Assembly: GCF_913055835.1 (NCBI RefSeq)
Contig: NZ_CAJXKQ010000013.1
Coordinates: 39,512 to 103,511 of the forward strand
DNA length: 64,000 bases
Direction of reading: 5' to 3'
Source of the DNA: an uncultured Marinobacter sp.
GTDB lineage: Bacteria; Pseudomonadota; Gammaproteobacteria; Pseudomonadales; Oleiphilaceae
The notes below the pieces were generated by a model. That model was not told where the DNA came from and did not search any database. It saw nothing but the letters and a program-made list of their open reading frames with translations. A program made the position numbers and the translations under genes. Position 1 is the stretch's first letter; every line of letters starts with the position of its first letter. Shown here in pieces: positions 44,888 to 52,201 of the stretch.

Positions 44888-44998
44888 AGAAGCGATTGGG
44901 TGGGCCTTTCCAAAACACGCTGTGAATACGTCCCTGTACGCTCGGCTCCGCCATCCATGGCTCCGCACGGTTTTGGAAAGGCCCACCCAATCCCTTCT
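44888..44998. repeat. long-stem inverted repeat element A (conserved core on minus strand)
   Basis: Arms 44888-44916 and 44970-44998 pair at 28 of 29 positions, with the inner 23 perfect (GATTGGGTGGGCCTTTCCAA and onward). The 53-base loop, read on the minus strand, begins GTGCGGAGCCATGGATGGCG. It shares 25 consecutive bases plus the blocks AGCGT, GGACG and AGCGT with element B near 54.3 kb, whose outer arms differ. It lies between the rpoH terminator and the reductase gene. Overlapping open frames on either strand are by-products of the repeat. Confidence 0.85.
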
Positions 44999-45024
44999 CG
45001 AACCTTTGTGCAGAGGCCTGAAAA

Positions 45025-45936
45025 ATGACTAATAAACTCCCTCATATCGCATTTCTTGGCATTGGCCTGATGGGTGCGCCCATGACGCGGAATTTGCTGA
45101 ACGCCGGCTTTCCGATGACCCTTTGGAACAGAACGGCCAGCAAGTGCGAGCCCTTTGCTTCTGAAACAACCATTGCCGAATCCCCGGCGGAGGCGGTTGC
45201 CAATGCCGACGTGGTGATCACCATGTTGGAGAATAGCGATGTGGTTGAGCAGGTGCTGGTGAAGCAGGGGGCTCTTGAGGCCCTGAAGCCGGGGGCGCTG
45301 GTGATTGATATGAGTTCCATCCAGCCTACCGTGGCCCGTCGCCATGCTGAGTTGGCTGCAGAGCGGGGCGCGGGCTATGTGGATGCGCCCGTGTCCGGGG
45401 GTACGGTGGGTGCGGCGGAAGCTCGCCTGAGTATCATGGCGGGTGGTTCGGAAGCGGATGTTGATCGTGCCCGGCCGGTGTTTGAGGCGCTTGGCAAATG
45501 CACGCGCATTGGGCCCGTGGGCTCGGGGCAGCTGGCGAAGCTGGCCAATCAGGCTATTGTTGGAATCACCATTGGTGCCGTGTCCGAGGCGCTGCTGCTG
45601 GCAGCGAAAGGCGGCGCCGATCCTGCGGCCGTGCGGGAAGCGTTGCTGGGTGGGTTTGCCGGTAGCCGGATTTTGGAGTTGCACGGGCAACGGATGATTG
45701 ATCGGGATTTTGCCCCCGGCGCGCCGGCACGGATTCAGCTCAAGGACATGCGGATGATTCTGGATGAGGCCCGGGCGGAAGGGTTAACCCTGCCGCTGGC
45801 CCAGCAGACTCACAATGAATACCTGTCGCTGGTGGCCAATGGTCACAGTGATGTCGACCACAGTGGCCTGCTGCTGGAGCTGGAGCACCTGAACGGTGCC
45901 CTGCTTGGCTCCCTTGGCCGCCCCCGGAAGGAGTAA
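45025..45936 (+). CDS. 2-hydroxy-3-oxopropionate reductase-like (tartronate semialdehyde reductase) dehydrogenase
   Basis: This 303-residue beta-hydroxyacid dehydrogenase has the NAD(P) motif AFLGIGLMGAPMTRNLLNAGF and the substrate block YVDAPVSGGTVGAAEARLSIMAGG. The catalytic Lys region is GSGQLAKLANQAIVG. The family includes GarR/GlxR and 3-hydroxyisobutyrate dehydrogenase. The adjacent hydroxypyruvate isomerase gene, seven bases downstream, favours the glyoxylate/tartronate semialdehyde pathway. The third enzyme of that route, glyoxylate carboligase, is not nearby, so the exact substrate is unproven. GAGG precedes the ATG, and repeat element A ends 26 bases upstream. Confidence 0.85.
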   Translation: MTNKLPHIAFLGIGLMGAPMTRNLLNAGFPMTLWNRTASKCEPFASETTIAESPAEAVANADVVITMLENSDVVEQVLVKQGALEALKPGALVIDMSSIQPTVARRHAELAAERGAGYVDAPVSGGTVGAAEARLSIMAGGSEADVDRARPVFEALGKCTRIGPVGSGQLAKLANQAIVGITIGAVSEALLLAAKGGADPAAVREALLGGFAGSRILELHGQRMIDRDFAPGAPARIQLKDMRMILDEARAEGLTLPLAQQTHNEYLSLVANGHSDVDHSGLLLELEHLNGALLGSLGRPRKE

Positions 45937-45943
45937 CCACGCC

Positions 45944-46723
45944 ATGCCCCGTTTTGCTGCCAATCTGTCGATGCTGTTCACGGAAGTCGACTTTCCCGAG
46001 CGCTTCGCCATGGCCCGGGCTGCCGGTTTTGAGGGGGTGGAATACCTGTTCCCCTATGCCTATCCCAAGGAACTGCTCAGCCAGATGCTGAACGATAACC
46101 AGCTGACTCAGGTGCTGTTCAATCTGCCGCCGGGGAACTGGGACGCTGGTGAACGGGGCATTGCCTGCCTGCCGAACCGGGTTGAGGAGTTCCAGGCCGG
46201 GGTGGGCCAGGCGATTGAATACGCTCGCGCTCTGGGCTGCCAACAGCTGAACTGCCTGGCAGGGCTGAAACCCGCTGACGTTTCGGATGAGGTTGTCTGG
46301 CAGACCCTGGCCGATAACGTCGCCTGGGCAGCAGCCAGGCTGGCGGACGAGGGCATCACCCTGTGCCTGGAGGCCATCAACTCACGGGTGGACATGCCCG
46401 GTTTCGTTCTGGACACCTCCGGTAAGGTGCTCGCGTTGATCGAGGAAGTGGACGCAGACAACGTGCGCCTGCAGTACGACCTTTATCACATGCAGATCAT
46501 GGAGGGGGATCTCGTGCGCTCCATGGAGTGCCTGCTGCCGTGGATCGGACATATTCAGTTTGCGGATAACCCCGGACGCCACGAACCGGGCACCGGGGAG
46601 ATTAACTTTTCGAATGTTTTTAAGGCCATCGATGCCATGGGTTATGACGGCTGGGTAAGCGCGGAATACCGGCCCACAGGGGCAACGGGTGACAGCCTCG
46701 GCTGGTTTTCGGGGAGGGTCTGA
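45944..46723 (+). CDS. hyi: hydroxypyruvate isomerase family protein (Hyi-like)
   Basis: This 259-residue TIM-barrel isomerase interconverts hydroxypyruvate and tartronate semialdehyde in the known family. The N-terminus PRFAANLSMLFTEVDFPERFAMARAAGFEGVEYLFPY matches Hyi. Catalytic glutamates are expected in CLEAINSRVDMPGF and in WVSAEYRP, and metal-site residues in RLQYDLYHMQIMEGD. The length equals E. coli Hyi. I moved the start from 45896 to the ATG at 45944, which has GGAG upstream. OtnI-type 2-oxotetronate isomerases are close relatives and cannot be excluded. Confidence 0.87.
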   Translation: MPRFAANLSMLFTEVDFPERFAMARAAGFEGVEYLFPYAYPKELLSQMLNDNQLTQVLFNLPPGNWDAGERGIACLPNRVEEFQAGVGQAIEYARALGCQQLNCLAGLKPADVSDEVVWQTLADNVAWAAARLADEGITLCLEAINSRVDMPGFVLDTSGKVLALIEEVDADNVRLQYDLYHMQIMEGDLVRSMECLLPWIGHIQFADNPGRHEPGTGEINFSNVFKAIDAMGYDGWVSAEYRPTGATGDSLGWFSGRV

Positions 46724-46826
46724 CCGTCGCCAATGGCGACACCCTCTTACAAGATCGTAACTGGCCGGTTTGCCAACTTATTCGTACCCTTGTCGTTAAT
46801 GTAATCCGCTATCGGGAGGAGAACCG

Positions 46827-47507
46827 GTGAAAGCGCTGGTAATCGAAGACGATCAGGACGTTGCAAACTATCTTGTCAAAGGTCTGAAGGAATCCGACTT
46901 CGTGGTCGATCATGCGGCCGATGGCAAGGAAGGCATGATGATGGCGGCCAGCGAAGATTATGACATCATGATTGTGGACCGCATGCTGCCGGGTATGGAT
47001 GGCCTTTCCATCATCAAGACCGTGAGGGCCACCGGAAATCAGGTACCAGTCCTGATTCTTAGCGCCCTGGGTGACGTGGATGACCGCGTTGAGGGTTTGC
47101 GGGGCGGCGGTGATGATTACCTGACCAAGCCGTTCTCGTTTACCGAACTGTTGGCCCGTATCGAATCCCTGGTGCGGCGCAATCGGCAGTCGGCCGAAAC
47201 CGAAACCGTACTTCGGGTTGCCGATCTGGAAATGGATCTTCTGGCGCGGACCGTCAAGCGCGCCGGCCAGAATATTGATGTCCAGCCCCGGGAGTTCCGT
47301 CTGCTGGAATACCTGATGCGCAATGCCGGCCAGGTGGTCACGCGGACCATGCTGCTGGAGAAGGTCTGGGATTACCATTTCGATCCCCAGACCAACGTGA
47401 TTGACGTGCACATCAGCCGGCTGCGAGCCAAGATCGATAAGGAATTCGATACGCCCTTACTGCAGACCATTCGGGGTGCAGGGTACATGTTACGTGAAAC
47501 TGCTTAG
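46827..47507 (+). CDS. OmpR-family response regulator
   Basis: This 226-residue DNA-binding regulator has a receiver domain (ALVIEDDQDVANYLVKGLKES, phosphoacceptor in IMIVDRMLPGMDG, Lys in YLTKPFSFTELLARI). A winged helix follows (QPREFRLLEYLMRNAGQVVTRTMLLEKVW and IDVHISRLRAKID). The start is GTG behind GGGAGGAGA. It overlaps the sensor kinase gene by 14 bases, so the two form a two-component pair. The signal and target genes cannot be inferred from this window. Confidence 0.94.
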   Translation: MKALVIEDDQDVANYLVKGLKESDFVVDHAADGKEGMMMAASEDYDIMIVDRMLPGMDGLSIIKTVRATGNQVPVLILSALGDVDDRVEGLRGGGDDYLTKPFSFTELLARIESLVRRNRQSAETETVLRVADLEMDLLARTVKRAGQNIDVQPREFRLLEYLMRNAGQVVTRTMLLEKVWDYHFDPQTNVIDVHISRLRAKIDKEFDTPLLQTIRGAGYMLRETA

Positions 47508-48984
47508 CCAGCTCAGGACCTCGTCCTTCCAGCTAGCCCTGCTGTACATGGTGGTGTTTGCCACCTCGGTATTTCTGTTACTGGCCTTTATCTACTGGCG
47601 TACAGCGGGGTTCATGACCGCCCAGACCGACGAAACCATCGAAGCGGAAATCGCGGGTCTGGCGGAGCAATACCGTGGTCGTGGCGTAAACGGCCTGATC
47701 ACAATCATCCGCGAGCGTGTTGCCCGCGATCCCAACGCCAAATCCATTTACCTTCTGACCACCGACGACTTCCTCAAACTGGCCGGCAATATCGAGACCT
47801 GGCCGGAAGGCAGCCGTTCCGAGAGTGGCTGGATCAACTTTACCCTGAACGAATCTGTGGGCTGGACCGGGCCTGAACGCCTGGCCCGTGCGCGAATCTT
47901 CGAGGTTCAGGGTGGCCTGCGCCTGCTTGTGGGGCGCGATGTCGACGAACTCACCAACCTCAAGAGGGTGATCGAAACTGCCATCAATTGGGGCATGGGG
48001 ATTACCCTTGCACTCGCGCTGCTTGGTGGTTTTCTGATGAGCCGCAGCACCACCCGGCGTATCGAGGTGATCAACAACACTTCACGCCGCATCATGAACG
48101 GCCACCTGTCCCTGCGGATTCCCACCCGCGGCACTGATGATGATTTCGACCAGCTGGCGGAGAACCTGAACCAGATGCTGGACCGGATTGTGTACCTGAT
48201 GGAAGGCATCCGGCACGTTTCCGACAGCATTGCCCATGATTTGCGCACGCCGCTGACCCGACTGCGAAACCAGCTGGAAAACACCCTGATGTCGGTGGAT
48301 AACGACGAGGCACGGGAGCAGGCCGGCCGCGCCGTCGCTGAAGCCGATCAGTTGCTGGCGACCTTTAACGCTCTCCTGCGCATCGCCAGACTGGAAACCC
48401 GGGGCAATACCGCGGATATGAAGCCCGTGCCGCTGGACGAGTTGGTTGCCGATGCCTGCGAGCTCTACGAAGCCCTGGCCGAAGATAAAGACCAATCGTT
48501 TGAACAGGATCTGCAGAGTGGTGTGAAGATTGAAGGTGACCGTGACCTTCTGTTCCAGATGGTCAGTAACCTGATCGATAACGCTATCAAGTACACCCCC
48601 GAGCATGGCGTTATCGGCGTCTCGGTTCGGCGAGAAGGTTCAGAAGCCGTCTTTGAAGTTCGGGACAGTGGCATCGGTATTCCCGATGCGGAGAAAGACC
48701 AGGTTTTCCAGCGCTTCTACCGGGTGGGAAAGAGCCGTTCGCTACCGGGTAACGGTCTGGGCCTCAGCCTGGTAAGTGCTGTTGCGGAGATTCATCAGGG
48801 CCGGATTGTTTTGAGCGATACTCACCCCGGAGAAGAATCGCCGGGGCTGACAGTGGCTGTGAAGATCCCTGCCTTTACCGAGGCCCGCAAACGCATTCGA
48901 GCGACCCAGGCGGAACAGCCATCGGATTCAGCGGCCGGGGAAACCCACGCCGCCTCAGAATCCACCGGCGTGAAGACTCACTGA
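47494..48984 (+). CDS. membrane sensor histidine kinase, partner of the upstream regulator
   Basis: This is a 496-residue kinase from the GTG at 47494 (VKLLSQLRTSSFQLA). The track start at 47401 lies within the regulator gene. Two membrane segments (LALLYMVVFATSVFLLLAFIYW and WGMGITLALALLGGFLMS) flank a ~130-residue periplasmic sensor. HAMP follows (RIEVINNTSRRIMNGHLSLRIP). The phosphoacceptor is in SDSIAHDLRTPLTRL near residue 247. The catalytic domain has SNLIDNAIKYTPEHG, RDSGIGIP and GNGLGLSLV. The stimulus is unknown. Confidence 0.93.
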   Translation: MKLLSQLRTSSFQLALLYMVVFATSVFLLLAFIYWRTAGFMTAQTDETIEAEIAGLAEQYRGRGVNGLITIIRERVARDPNAKSIYLLTTDDFLKLAGNIETWPEGSRSESGWINFTLNESVGWTGPERLARARIFEVQGGLRLLVGRDVDELTNLKRVIETAINWGMGITLALALLGGFLMSRSTTRRIEVINNTSRRIMNGHLSLRIPTRGTDDDFDQLAENLNQMLDRIVYLMEGIRHVSDSIAHDLRTPLTRLRNQLENTLMSVDNDEAREQAGRAVAEADQLLATFNALLRIARLETRGNTADMKPVPLDELVADACELYEALAEDKDQSFEQDLQSGVKIEGDRDLLFQMVSNLIDNAIKYTPEHGVIGVSVRREGSEAVFEVRDSGIGIPDAEKDQVFQRFYRVGKSRSLPGNGLGLSLVSAVAEIHQGRIVLSDTHPGEESPGLTVAVKIPAFTEARKRIRATQAEQPSDSAAGETHAASESTGVKTH

Positions 48985-49259
48985 CTGGCGCGAAACCGGT
49001 TGATCTTCGAAAGCACCGGGCCGATCAAGGCGTCTTTGCGGGATTCGATCTCATGGCTAATCTTTTCAACCTGTGAGCGGCGACGGTTTACCCGTACCTG
49101 AATGCTGTCCCATTCGCCTTCCAGATGCTTCTGTTCTGCTGCCAGGAAAGCCGCGATGTTGTGCCGGTTGATCTTGCCAGTAATCCCGTACTGGTCCAGA
49201 CGATAGCCAAGAGCATCCACGCCATTGAGCGCCAGGTTCAGCAGCTTCTGAGTATCCAT
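48978..49259 (-). CDS. small helical protein of unknown function
   Basis: The 93-residue product is soluble and strongly helical with charged heptad-like stretches (HLEGEWDSIQVRVNRRRSQVEKISHEIESRKDAL). I do not recognise the family. I chose the ATG at 49259 (MDTQKLLNLALNGVDALG) over 49334 because GGAGA precedes it at normal spacing. The stop overlaps the convergent kinase gene by seven bases. Confidence 0.6.
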   Translation of the reverse strand: MDTQKLLNLALNGVDALGYRLDQYGITGKINRHNIAAFLAAEQKHLEGEWDSIQVRVNRRRSQVEKISHEIESRKDALIGPVLSKINRFRASQ

Positions 49260-49321
49260 GTTGTTTTCTCCGAGAATGGAAACGTTCGAAAAGAAGATAA
49301 ACGCTACGCTATGCTCCGAAC

Positions 49322-49417
49322 CTAGAGTCTGCAACCTAATTCCGCGAGCCAGCGTTCGTAATTTCCCTGACGAAAAGGTAATTCCTCGGCCACGCTGGTG
49401 TAACCAAGGGTGTGCAT
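49322..49417 (-). CDS. possible 31-residue small protein
   Basis: Too short for the ORF track. From the ATG at 49417 the frame reads MHTLGYTSVAEELPFRQGNY and ends WLAELGCRL before a TAG. The frame also extends upstream to a GTG at 49447. The amino-acid composition is protein-like, but no ribosome-binding site is visible near the ATG (GGAGGG lies further upstream, before the GTG). It could be a real small protein, the remnant of a longer gene, or chance. Confidence 0.25.
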   Translation of the reverse strand: MHTLGYTSVAEELPFRQGNYERWLAELGCRL

Positions 49418-49488
49418 AATGGAAACTGTAGCTTTGGAAGCCTGCACGAATTGTTGCTTGCTTCTCCCTCCAGCACAGCGCTAGCCTT

Positions 49489-49512
49489 ACCCCGTTTTTA
49501 CGGGGTTTTTTT
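49489..49512 (+). terminator. orphan plus-strand terminator upstream of greB
   Basis: ACCCCGT and ACGGGGT form a perfect 7-base stem around TTTT, followed by seven T. The nearest plus-strand gene upstream (the kinase) ends 505 bases earlier, with an opposing gene between. It may end a small RNA or attenuate greB. Confidence 0.8.
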
Positions 49513-49562
49513 ATGCCCTTGCATTTTTTGACTCCCGACTGGCAGAGGACGTTACGAGACCA

Positions 49563-50078
49563 ATGACCCAGGTTTCCGGTAATGGCGGGCCACGCCCCAG
49601 ATACATTACGCCCGAAGGCGAGCAGGCCCTGCGTGAGGAATTGCAGTATCTCTGGAAGGTAAAACGCCCGGAAGTGACTCAGGCGGTGCGTGAGGCCGCC
49701 GCCCTTGGCGATCGGTCCGAGAACGCCGAGTACATCTACGGCAAGAAGCAGTTAAGGGAAATCGACCGACGGGTGCGTTTCCTCAGCAAACGCCTGGAGG
49801 AACTCACCGTGGTTGACCGCTTGCCGGATGACCGGAACAAAGTATTTTTTGGCGCCTGGGTGACGGTAGAGGACGAGGACGGTGAGGAGCAGACCTATCG
49901 CCTGGTAGGCGCCGACGAGTTTGATCTGAACAAGGGTTATCTCAGCATTAACGCTCCTCTGGCCCGAGCCCTGATTGGCAAGCGCCTCGACGACGAAGTG
50001 AGCGTTCGAACCCCGGAAGGCTGGAAGTCGGTGTTTGTGGTTGGCATTCGCTACCAGGCGCCTGGCGACGACAAGTGA
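49563..50078 (+). CDS. greB: transcription elongation factor GreB
   Basis: This 171-residue factor enters the secondary channel of RNA polymerase and stimulates cleavage of backtracked RNA. The N-terminal coiled coil (PEGEQALREELQYLWKVKRPEVTQAVREAAALGDRSENAEYIYGKKQLREI) carries the acidic tip residues in ALGDRSENAEY. The C-terminal FKBP-like domain shows VTVEDEDGEEQTYRLVG and SINAPLARALIGK. The length and the IYGKKQLREIDRR block identify GreB rather than GreA. The ATG follows GAGG, and the start lies 50 bases after a terminator. Confidence 0.96.
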   Translation: MTQVSGNGGPRPRYITPEGEQALREELQYLWKVKRPEVTQAVREAAALGDRSENAEYIYGKKQLREIDRRVRFLSKRLEELTVVDRLPDDRNKVFFGAWVTVEDEDGEEQTYRLVGADEFDLNKGYLSINAPLARALIGKRLDDEVSVRTPEGWKSVFVVGIRYQAPGDDK

Positions 50079-50195
50079 ATGATGTCACAAAATTGGCGTG
50101 TGCCCGGGCAGATTGTGTGATTTGGCGATAGACTGATCAAAATTTGTCACAATTGGTCGCAGACAGGATCGTCTGCCGGGGTAATTGCCGTGGGT

Positions 50196-50651
50196 ATGCG
50201 TGGAGAAATCAGGAACCTTCAGAGCAGGGTGAGCACATCGCTGGTATTGGCGGGGCTTTTGGCTGCTGCCGTTTCTGCCGGTGGGGCAGTTGCGCAGAGT
50301 GACAGGCAAGACAGTGCGTTCCAGTATGAAGAGCGCTCGACCATCAATACCATTCAGTTGAATTCCATGGAGGAGGAGACTCTGGCCAATACCGTTATCG
50401 AGGGTGGTCTGACAGCGCCGGCTGCGGGTGTGCCGCTCAAGCCCCGGATTGAAGACGACTTTTACCTGGATCCGCTTGGCCTTCGCCCCGGTGATAGCCG
50501 AACCGACCTTGGTCGCTCGCAGATTCCGGTGGAGTTCCGGTTCAGCAATCCCAAGTCCATTCCCGGGCAGACCCACAGCAACAACTACGTGATCCGTCCA
50601 CCCGAAAACCGCACCTACGACGCGCTGAACATCAATATGAACGAGCGCTAA
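50196..50651 (+). CDS. exported protein of unknown function
   Basis: The product (151 residues from the ATG at 50196; a GTG six bases earlier is also possible) has an N-terminal signal peptide (STSLVLAGLLAAAVSAGGAVAQS) and a mature part of ~115 residues. That part is rich in Asn, Arg and Pro with no cysteines (FRFSNPKSIPGQTHSNNYVIRPPENRTYD). I do not recognise the family. A periplasmic or outer-membrane-associated role is likely. It follows greB by about 115 bases and is convergent with the integrase-like gene, nine bases apart. Confidence 0.65.
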   Translation: MRGEIRNLQSRVSTSLVLAGLLAAAVSAGGAVAQSDRQDSAFQYEERSTINTIQLNSMEEETLANTVIEGGLTAPAAGVPLKPRIEDDFYLDPLGLRPGDSRTDLGRSQIPVEFRFSNPKSIPGQTHSNNYVIRPPENRTYDALNINMNER

Positions 50652-50660
50652 AACCGGCTA

Positions 50661-50978
50661 TCAGGCGGCGGCGCAGCCGTTGTTGCCGACAGGCGTCTTG
50701 CCCAGTACATCCTCATAGAAGAATGCCAGGGCCTGGTTGGCCTGGTTGAAACGCGCCCGGGATAACCGCATACGATCACTCAGATAGTCCAGAAATTGCT
50801 GCCGGTCTTCATTGGCCAGCGCATCCGGATCCTTGAGATCGGTGAACAGTACGAACCGGGTAATCCAGTGCAGGTAGGTCTGCTCTGAGCGTTGATTGAG
50901 CTTGTGCTTGTGAATGGCGTCCTTGATCCGTGCCACTAAGCCTGGCTGGGATTGTTCCAGCGCCTCGGTGATGTCCAT
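50661..50978 (-). CDS. integrase N-terminal (SAM-like) domain protein without catalytic domain
   Basis: The 105-residue product aligns only with the core-binding (SAM-like) domain of tyrosine recombinases, most like integron and phage integrases: ARIKDAIHKHKLNQRSEQTYLHWITRFVLFTD and FLDYLSDRMRLSRARFNQANQALAFFYEDVLG. The chain ends after VGNNGCAAA with a clean stop. The catalytic Arg-His-Arg-Tyr domain is absent from it and from all frames downstream, where the neighbouring exported-protein gene lies. It may be a decayed integrase or a small DNA-binding protein recruited from one. It is not a functional recombinase. Confidence 0.75.
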   Translation of the reverse strand: MDITEALEQSQPGLVARIKDAIHKHKLNQRSEQTYLHWITRFVLFTDLKDPDALANEDRQQFLDYLSDRMRLSRARFNQANQALAFFYEDVLGKTPVGNNGCAAA

Positions 50979-51111
50979 AAATAACTCTTGCTGATGAATT
51001 GGTATTGTTATTTTGGGCGCATCTTATGACAAGAGATTTACGAGCGCAAAGCTTTATTCAGGAAGATTGACTCTGGTCATTTTGTGACCAGAGTCCGGGC
51101 TGGAAGGCCGA

Positions 51112-51372
51112 TTATTTCAGGGCTTCGAGCTTGTCGATGTACTTTTGCATGGCGTCATCGCTGGACATGCCCTTGAGCTTCTCCCAGGCATCAAACTTTG
51201 CACGGCCGACAAAATCCATCATGCCCGGGCGCTTGCCGGACACATCCCCTTCGGTGGCCTGTTTGTAGAGCGCATAGAATTCCAGTTTCATCTCGTTGGA
51301 GGGTTTGAAGTCGCCCTCGGCGGTCTGGATGTAGTTGACAGCTTCCTCGAAGCGGGTTTTCAGGTCACTCAT
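51112..51372 (-). CDS. acyl-CoA-binding protein (ACBP)
   Basis: This 86-residue four-helix protein binds long-chain acyl-CoA esters in the cytosol. The family residues are all there: [36 protein letters not shown] (the YKQAT motif) and [24 protein letters not shown]. It is the full length of animal and yeast ACBP, an uncommon but known family in proteobacteria. A ribosome-binding-like AGAT precedes the ATG weakly. It is divergent from the type VI secretion genes, 277 bases away, and has no evident functional tie to them. Confidence 0.93.
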   Translation of the reverse strand: MSDLKTRFEEAVNYIQTAEGDFKPSNEMKLEFYALYKQATEGDVSGKRPGMMDFVGRAKFDAWEKLKGMSSDDAMQKYIDKLEALK

Positions 51373-51620
51373 GTTGATCTCCGTATGGTTTTACTTTGGT
51401 CCTGTTTGTTGGCCGAGTATAGCCACAGCCACCGGCTCCGTCATTGACTGAATCTTTCCAGGTCATTGGCGGAAAGGGAAACCTCAGCATTCTGGCAAAA
51501 GCTTGCCCGGCTGCACATTCCGGAAAAATGCTGGCGAGTTTTTGCTTGAGAAAGGCAAATGATCTGTGTAGAGTTTTTCGCGTTGCGTGCCAGGAAGGTG
51601 CGTACAAGGGATTGGACAAC

Positions 51621-51635
51621 TGCAAATGATTTGCA
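51621..51635. promoter_or_regulatory. 15-base palindrome at the tssB ribosome-binding region
   Basis: TGCAAATGATTTGCA has 7-base arms around a central G, ending just before the AGGGAG of tssB. A related half-site, GGCAAATGATCTG, lies about 65 bases upstream. This is a candidate operator for the type VI cluster. No regulator is identified. Confidence 0.4.
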
Positions 51636-51649
51636 CAGGGAGCAAGCGC

Positions 51650-52147
51650 ATGTCTTCAAAAGACGGTTCCGTCGCGCCTAAAGAGCGCATCAATATCAAA
51701 TACGTCCCCGCCACCGGAGATCAGCAGGCCGAAACCGAGCTGCCGCTGAAAATGTTCGTGGTTGGCGATTTCAAGGGACACGCCGAAGAAACCCCCATCG
51801 AAGATCGCAAGGCCATCTCCGTCGACAAGAACAACTTCCGTTCGGTCATGAAGGAAGCCGGCCTGACGCTTTCCACCACCGTGACCAACAAGCTGGATGA
51901 GGAAGCCGACGAGCTGCCGGTGAACCTGGAATTCCAGACCCTGGATGATTTTTCCCCGGACAGTGTCGCTCGTCAGGTTCCGGAGCTGAACAAGCTGATC
52001 GAGCTGCGGGAAGCCCTGGTGGCGCTCAAAGGCCCGCTGGGTAACGTACCGTCGTTCCGGTCCAAGCTGCAGGAACTGCTGGACAACGACGACGCCCGGG
52101 ACAAGCTGCTGGCCGAACTGGAACTGGCCACCGACAGCAACGAGTAA
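51650..52147 (+). CDS. tssB: type VI secretion sheath protein TssB (VipA)
   Basis: This 165-residue small sheath subunit polymerises with TssC into the contractile tube around Hcp. The stretch ERINIKYVPATGDQQAETELPLKMFVVGDFKG and LPVNLEFQTLDDFSPDSVARQVPELNKLIELREAL are diagnostic. The track start (51587) is upstream of the ATG at 51650, which has AGGGAG in front. It is first of tssB-C-E, and the gap before it probably holds the operon promoter. Confidence 0.96.
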   Translation: MSSKDGSVAPKERINIKYVPATGDQQAETELPLKMFVVGDFKGHAEETPIEDRKAISVDKNNFRSVMKEAGLTLSTTVTNKLDEEADELPVNLEFQTLDDFSPDSVARQVPELNKLIELREALVALKGPLGNVPSFRSKLQELLDNDDARDKLLAELELATDSNE

Positions 52148-52201
52148 GCGAACGCACGCTCACTCTCCTATTTTCATCAAAACGTACTGAAGGGATGTGG
52201 T

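Larger units (their letters stand above)
49260..49562. other. 303-base gap without a confident gene
   Basis: This interval separates the small helical-protein gene and greB. It holds the promoter region of the former, a tiny minus-strand reading frame (49322-49417) and, at 49489-49512, a strong plus-strand terminator with no annotated plus-strand gene just before it. CATAAT at 49415-49420 could be a -10 for a short plus-strand RNA of about 85-90 bases. Confidence 0.5.

Noticed and set aside
43940-45690. Minus-strand ORFs crossing element A (for example with AMDGGAERTGTYSQRV)
   Set aside because: The peptide is encoded by the repeat itself and continues antisense to the reductase or rpoH genes. 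It is not independent coding evidence.
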